Of a DNA stretch of 64,000 bases, positions 58,701 to 64,000 are shown in pieces. The notes under the pieces are model-generated. The model saw only the letters and a program-made list of their open reading frames with translations. It was not told the origin of the DNA and did not search any database. Position 1 is the stretch's first letter. Each line of letters begins with the position of its first letter. The DNA comes from Voacanga thouarsii (lineage: Eukaryota; Streptophyta; Magnoliopsida; Gentianales; Apocynaceae). Where the stretch lies: contig JANUWF010001176.1 in the NCBI GenBank assembly GCA_026120185.1, positions 7,139,501 to 7,203,500 of the forward strand, written 5' to 3'. The position numbers were made by a program, and so were the translations under genes.

Positions 58701-59113
58701 CCATTGATATAAACCCTTGGCTTGAAGATCTGAACACTCATTTTTCCAGTGTCCCTTATTCTCACACTTGAAGCTTTCCATTAGATTTGTCTTTGGGCTG
58801 GGACTTGGACTAGTGCATTGCATTACCCTTCTTCTTCTTGAACTTTTTGGGCTTGGGCCCAATTCTTTAAGAAAAAGCTATCGTAACCTTTGCTTGTAGC
58901 TTCCTAACCTTCTTTGCCAACTAGAGCTCTTTCATTAACTCAGTTAAACTCATGTTTAACTTATTCATATTGTAGTTTAACTTGAACTGAGTAAAAGACC
59001 TCGATAAACATTCGAGAACCATGTCCACTTAGCTTTCGGGTTCAATGATAGCCCCTAAGACTTCCACTTCCTCGAAAGCAGCAATCATTTTGAGCATATG
59101 CTCTCTGATTGAT
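58701..59113 (-). pseudogene. Gag C-terminal part and zinc knuckle of D
   Basis: Knuckle SFKCENKGHWKNEC near 58735-58780 has lost its first Cys but keeps the Trp that is a stop in A and B. Gag text LNYNMNK-like and PESQ-like lies at 58930-59045. The frame is cut at 59113, inside the conserved LKMI.A block, by insertion of H; the rest is off the window. Confidence 0.85.
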
Positions 59114-62100
59114 TGATAAGTGTTAAAATCACCATTCTTTTACTAATTATTTGAGGGTATTTTGAGATACATTTGTTGTAATAACTAGGCATATTCCTTC
59201 CTATTTGACATTTAGCTTGTAACAGGTTTTTTTTACAAATATGTGTAGATTTAAGTTAAAATCGAGCAGAATGTTCTTGGTGCTAGGCCCAGCCAGTGGA
59301 CCAGGCGCTGGGTCCATTCTGCTCTAGTAGCAGAAATTGAGCAAGTTTCAGGGGTTTTTCCAGAACAGACCTAGCGCCAGCTCTGGCAAGTGCACCTGGT
59401 GCCGGGTCTATTCTGTATGCCAAGGAGAGATGGCAAAAAACATAGCAAAAATAGAGAAATAATAGAGTGCACCTAGTGCCAGGTAGGTCGAAGGTACCCA
59501 GCGCTAGGTATGCTCTGGAGGTAAAAATTCTGTATATAGAATTAGGGCTTTTCCAAGAATTTTGGTATTTTTCTCTTCCTATTTGACCAAGACTTCTTCA
59601 GCCATGAAATTGGCATCCAAGAGGCCTATAAAAGCACAAGAGAATACAAGGGTTTGAGATATACAACTTAGAGAGGTGAATTAAAGGGCAGAAATTCTAA
59701 TTCTCTCATTAAAGGAGGTATTCACCCAAGTCAAATAGGATTGTTCAAAGGGAGTCTTCAAGGAAGAAGAAAGAGGCTTGTCTATGAGTACTTTCTTTTC
59801 TCTTTGTCTTCTTTTTCTTTAGAAATGATGTATTCAATACTTTTATTATAATTTAACATTATTTGGGCTTCATGATTTTGGGTTAATTTAGTTATTTGAT
59901 AAATTCTTTGTCACCTTTGGTATTTGTTTACTTGATCTAATTGGTTATTAATGCAAGTTCTTCTAATTAACTTGAGACAACGATGTTAGACGTTTCATTG
60001 CATTGATTTCGTATTTGTCTCATCTTAATGGACTTGAGCGATGAAGTTAATGTTAGGATTTGTGGACTCCTAAACGCGAAAAACATCCACGAATCCCTCC
60101 TGAGGACCCAAATAAACGATTAAGAAGATCTAAGGTTTAAGAATTACCTCTGGTTACTGTAATCAAAATCCTTCGATTTTGATTGCGCTGTTGTACATTC
60201 AACCCAAATAATCACCAGACGCTGCAGTATGCGAACGTCCTCTATTGGATAGACACCGCGAACTTACTCGATACCCGGGGAGTGCTAGCGCCTAGGGTTT
60301 GAGAGGTTTTTTTTCTTCTGGTAGAGAATGGCACGAATGTTCTCAACCTAAAATTGGACTATTGAAAAGACGGCTAGGGTTTTTTTAAAAATTCCCAAAC
60401 CTCTTAGAGTCCAACCCTAATAATATCTTATCATATTCTAATTTAAATTCAAATTAAATTAAAACTGATATGATAAGATTCTGCCATTATCTCGGTAATT
60501 TAACTAATTAATTTACCGAGTCAGATTCTTATAATCTGGACATCATCCAAATACATCGAATGTGGACATATTTCCAGATTCATTGTATCTGGTAAATTTT
60601 CTAAGTACGATTAACTTAGACATATTTCCAGATTCATCGAATCTGGTCACTAGAAAAATATCCTAACAAGTTCGCTTATTGTGTGACCCTATATGTTCAT
60701 TTAACGCTGGCAGTGTGCCTAAATCATATTTAAATGGCCCACAAGTTATAAGCGATTTCTAGCAAAATATTATAACTATCCAGGTTAAATGAAGATCGGT
60801 GATCTCTTTGAACCAAATTATAATTTTATATTTAGTCCTTTTGAAACACAATATCCAGATTAAGCATAAGACACGGAGCATGTCATCCTTATTAAGCTTA
60901 ATCAATTATTTCTTGCTTTCATAGTAGACTGTTCAAACAAATGATATCAATATCTTAGATTGATATATTTGAGTACGACCATGCATTTTTAACAGTCTAA
61001 CTTATCAAGGGGCCCATGGATATCTCTCCCATAATTGAGAGGGACAAATTCCTTTACAATCAATTATATTCCTCTCCTTGATTTATTCTATATCCAACAG
61101 TAGTCTAATTTATTATCTGGTTAAAGACAACTCTAGACAATGTCAAAATATAGAATTTATAAAGTAGGAAACTATGGTGAATTTAGGTCGAAGGACTTTC
61201 AATATTATTATGGCTAGAAAGTACTTATGACATATTCCATGAAGTACTCTCACAGTGGGTTATGTCCAATACAATGTTCTCTAACATTTATTTATGTCTT
61301 GAATCGACATCACAAATATCCATGGCCAGTAAAACATAGCCATCAAGTCACAAACATACTAATCTTAATTTATTATTATTCCAATAATAATAATCGATCA
61401 GGGACAGTTTTAGAATAGTCATTGTATTCATTGTAGGGTTTTACTATCAAGTCACGTACTTGATGACCACAAAACAAAACTCACTATTCATGGAAAGAAA
61501 AGCCTCATATTATTATATAAAACATAATGACAATAGTATAAGTACAAATTGACTCTAGGGCATATCCCCAACAGTTAAGATTATAGAACTAAGTGATCAA
61601 AGATTAGTTGATTTCGCCTCGAGTAAAAGGTTATTAGCTAATTTCATGTTTATAAAGAATTGAGCCTAATGCATGTTTTGGTTATGATTAGCTTGAATGG
61701 CAAATATGTTAATATGATCAAAATATAGGATTCTAGGGATTGGGACATGAAATGGTATTTATCTAAGTAGAATCATGACTTGTGAGACGATTGAATTTTA
61801 TTTTATATTTCTTCATGATGTTAAGATAATAATTAATTGAGAGAATTGCTAATTGGTTCATTGTCATGTTTTATAGGATAATTGTCTAAATTATAGGATA
61901 ATTGAGTTGTATATGTTTCTTTTTTTTTCTTAGTTTATTTAGGTCGGTTAAACAATGAATGAAAAGTGATTAATGTGTACTTATTCCTTTGAGGATCGAT
62001 ACTCGTTAATTCTCTATACTATGTGATGAGTATACTTGTTCACATGTGTATTTTGGGATTAATATTTTAATTAAAACTTGATTAAGGGATGGATTTAAAA

Positions 62101-62134
62101 TTGATGATTTCATATACCCAAAATTAACGTATCA
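59114..62134 (+). repeat. 5' LTR of H (interrupted by N)
   Basis: TGATAAGTGTTAAAATCACC to ...AACGTATCA, about 1.49 kb without N. A module at 59275-59520 holds about six GGCGCTGGGTCC/GTGCCGGGTC-type units, and GCCTATAAAAGCAC (TATA-like) follows near 59620. GGCTTGTCTATGAGT is at 59775. Confidence 0.88.
60051..61573 (-). mobile_element. Solo LTR N (copia type)
   Basis: 1523 bp with perfect GTTAA duplications (60046-60050 and 61574-61578). On the minus strand it starts TGTTGGGGATATGCCCTAGA, the start common in plant copia LTRs, and ends AATCCTAACA, hence the strand call. No internal sequence remains. It holds two CCAGATTC..GAATCTGG-type hairpins (60574-60592 and 60628-60646). Confidence 0.9.
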
Positions 62135-62138
62135 AGTT

Positions 62139-62157
62139 TTTGGCTCCGTTGTCGGGA
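62139..62157 (+). promoter_or_regulatory. Primer binding site of H (tRNA-Asp type)
   Basis: TGGCTCCGTTGTCGGGA differs at two bases from the tRNA-Asp complement, close behind the LTR end. Confidence 0.83.
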
Positions 62158-62540
62158 AAAAATATCATAAAAGCTTGGATTTTTGTTGATTTAACCATGC
62201 TTATATGTGTCTATTTTCATATGTCTATATGTAAATATGTATATATATTCTTTGTGTAAATCGGTATTATATCTTGTTGTTTGTAATATTGTGTGACTTA
62301 ATTGACTTGCTTATTTCATGTTGTACTTGTAAATACCATTAACTTTTTTATTTAGGTAGTTTGTGAATATATCTAATGTGTGTGTGTTTTCTTTTCTTTA
62401 TATTTTCTATTATTTGCGTTTACCTTTTTATTTTTTTTCTTTTCTTTGTTTTTCTATTATTTTTGTTTGTTTTTATTTTTATTTTCAATTTGATTTTTGT
62501 GCGAGATTGATATCATCATAGACAACTATTTTTGGACACA
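62158..62540 (+). other. AT-rich spacer between primer site and ORF in H
   Basis: No coding potential. Matches the C spacer in layout (GGATTTTTGTTGATTTAACC near 62176, TATGTAAATATG-type runs). Confidence 0.6.
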
Positions 62541-63280
62541 AAATTAAAGGAGTTACAATGATGATAGATTGGCAAGATTACAAGCTCACATTGATATTTT
62601 TAGTGAGATGTCATTAGTAACATTAGTGAATTCTTTTGTGGCCAATACAAATTCATCGACTAAGGGATACGAAGAACCATCCTAATGAATGTTACTAGCA
62701 AAATTGGTTGATGAGATCTTCAATAAGGAATTGAAAATCATAGACAAATAGTGTACCTCTCGATTCATGGAATCCATTGATGCAATTGATGATGTGTTGA
62801 GCTCACCATACCTTAAGGAATTAGATCTTTCAATGCTATAGTATAAGAAGGCTTTGGAGAATAGTAGTAATTTCTACCCTTCACCCTAATTTCAGGGAGG
62901 TAACTTAGCTTTTGTAGAGCATACCTTGAAAAGTAAGGATTTCTTGATCCCATCTTTGAGAACTCAGATACTAATTTTAAAGGAAATTTTCAATTGTGAC
63001 AAATCTTTTAAAGGGTTAAAAGATGATTTCAAGTTTGATGCATTCTTTAGAAGCCATGTGCACTTATATGTTGACAAAAATATTTGTGTGTCTAAAGGAA
63101 TGTTAGAGAAAGAGGTTTATGTGTTTTGCTTTAGTGACAAAAATTATTTTCATAAACCTTCTATTTCTCAAAAACTTCTCTTCTTTCTACTTTTATTATG
63201 CATATCTTCTATTTTGAGCTCTAATTTCTTTTCAAAAGGTTTGATGAGGAAGCATAATGAGTTGAAAGAGTTTTTGTTTT
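62541..63280 (+). pseudogene. Conserved ORF of the C/E/H family, copy in H
   Basis: Begins near 62541 with NDDRLARLQAHIDIF and ANTNSSTKGYEEPS, then a TAA. The open second part is 62926-63363 (MKSKDFLIPSLRTQILIL, HVHLYVDKNICVSKGMLEKE, FCFSDKNYFHKPS), which is the best-preserved copy of this half. The middle (62690-62920) is shortened relative to C and E. The extreme C-terminal Phe-rich run after about 63280 is not shared and is probably beyond the true end. Function unknown. Confidence 0.7.
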
Positions 63281-64000
63281 TGTTTTTTTTTTTTTGGTTA
63301 AGTAGTTTGTTTTTCCTCTCCCAAATAAGGAAAATATTTTCCATTTTAAGTGTGGGGGAGTGAGTCATGTCTTTATTTGCTTTCTTAGGATTTTTTTTTT
63401 TAGTATTTTTCTTTAGTTTATTTTCTTTTATTTAGGTGTCTTTAGTTTGCTATTATTTTCCTTGTGTTTTTATTTGTGTTTGGTTTTGATAGGTAGGAAT
63501 GAAGTCCTCTTGAACAAGCCCTTCTCTCTATTTTCAGTTTTGCTATCTATTGGTACTTTATTGCACTTGGGAAGTATTGCTTAAACTTTCTTCCCCTTTA
63601 TTATTTTTGATCCCTTTGGAGATGCTTTCTTATGTTTATTTTTTGGCCATTGAGGACAATGTCTAGTTTAAGTATGGGGAGGGAGAATGAGGTTGAAGAA
63701 ATATTTCCATATCATTTTTGTGAAAATTTTTCAAAAATTTCATGGTTTCAATGTTAAGCAATGTTGTAATTCTTTTTCTTACTTGGATATAAGTTTTGTC
63801 ATTCTCGTGGTGGATTTTGATGAAATTGTTTTATTAGATAAGATAGTTGTTAAGACTTGAGAATTTTGATTTATTTTGTTTATGCATTAATGTTTGAATG
63901 TTATTTGACTGATTTAGTTGAAATATAGAAGATATGATGAATATGGGAAGAATTTATTGGCTAACTCTTATATTATGAGTTTAAATTTTGCTAGCTTTGA
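63281..64000 (+). other. Internal noncoding region of H
   Basis: PPT-like motifs at 63336-63361 (TTTTAAGTGTGGGGGAGTGA) and 63640-63692 (GAGGACAATGTCTAG, TTTAAGTATGGGGAGGGAG), as in C and E. Otherwise AT-rich with no gene. Confidence 0.65.

Larger units (their letters stand above)
47575..59113 (-). mobile_element. Ty1/copia element D, interrupted by C and by H
   Basis: Minus-strand copia relative of A and B. 3' LTR 47575-49479, PPT at 49480, RNase H/RT, integrase up to 52178, then protease, zinc knuckle and gag resuming at 58337 and breaking at 59113 where H begins. Leader and 5' LTR lie beyond the right edge. All domains are broken by stops and frameshifts. It is older than C and H, which it hosts. 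Confidence 0.9.
59114..64000 (+). mobile_element. Non-autonomous LTR element H (runs off right edge)
   Basis: Member of the C/E family: 5' LTR 59114-62134 (with N inside), tRNA-Asp-type primer site, conserved ORF, then PPT-like motifs. Element end and 3' LTR lie outside. The target was the gag of D (TTGAT precedes the LTR). Confidence 0.87.

Noticed and set aside
1..64000. CRISPR arrays, bacterial operons, prophage
   Set aside because: No regular direct-repeat/spacer arrays and no bacterial gene organisation; introns, plant retroelements and composition show plant nuclear DNA.

Overview
This window is gene-poor, repeat-dense nuclear DNA of a flowering plant, probably a eudicot (AT-rich; I cannot name the species). 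The evidence is plant Ty1/copia and chromodomain-bearing Ty3/gypsy retrotransposons, primer sites complementary to plant tRNA-iMet and tRNA-Asp, a fragment of plastid 16S rRNA, and a fragment of a plant-type 40S ribosomal protein S7 gene with introns. I found no intact, clearly functional host gene.

Layout, left to right (element letters are mine). 1-15813: copia element A on the minus strand, its pol running off the left edge. Its gag-leader junction is duplicated and carries plastid rDNA. Its 5' LTR is split by a complete copia element B (5264-15118, both LTRs, GAAAT target duplication). 15814-16102: 3' end of the plus-strand LTR (I) into which A inserted. 16133-21862: element E, a minus-strand non-autonomous LTR element with a tRNA-Asp primer site and an unrecognised conserved ORF. 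21863-28763: the only non-LTR stretch, with a broken SAM-domain exon and the first three exons of an RPS7-like gene ending in a CACTA-type terminus; it is interrupted by solo LTR P (22684-26128), itself interrupted by solo LTR Q (23397-24938). 28764-34706: a diverged LTR (M) and a decayed plus-strand Ty3/gypsy element (L) holding an 862-bp Mutator-like element with a 9-bp target duplication. 34707-47574: decayed minus-strand chromovirus G, split by truncated LTR J and by a 3.34-kb solo LTR K (TGCCA duplications). 47575-59113: minus-strand copia element D, split by complete non-autonomous element C (52179-58331, ATTAT duplications) and then by element H (59114 to the right edge), whose LTR holds solo LTR N (60051-61573, GTTAA duplications). 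L-G-D-H-N is a five-deep nest.

The most unusual material is the element family that includes C, E, H and the LTRs I, J, M, P and Q. Its members share a tRNA-Asp primer site (three seen), PPT-like purine motifs repeated two to four times inside the element, and one ORF of about 290 codons that resembles no retroelement enzyme I know. Their LTRs also show an odd pattern: at several homologous positions each LTR carries its own short word, the same within one LTR and different between LTRs. A GC-rich promoter-proximal module varies in the same way.
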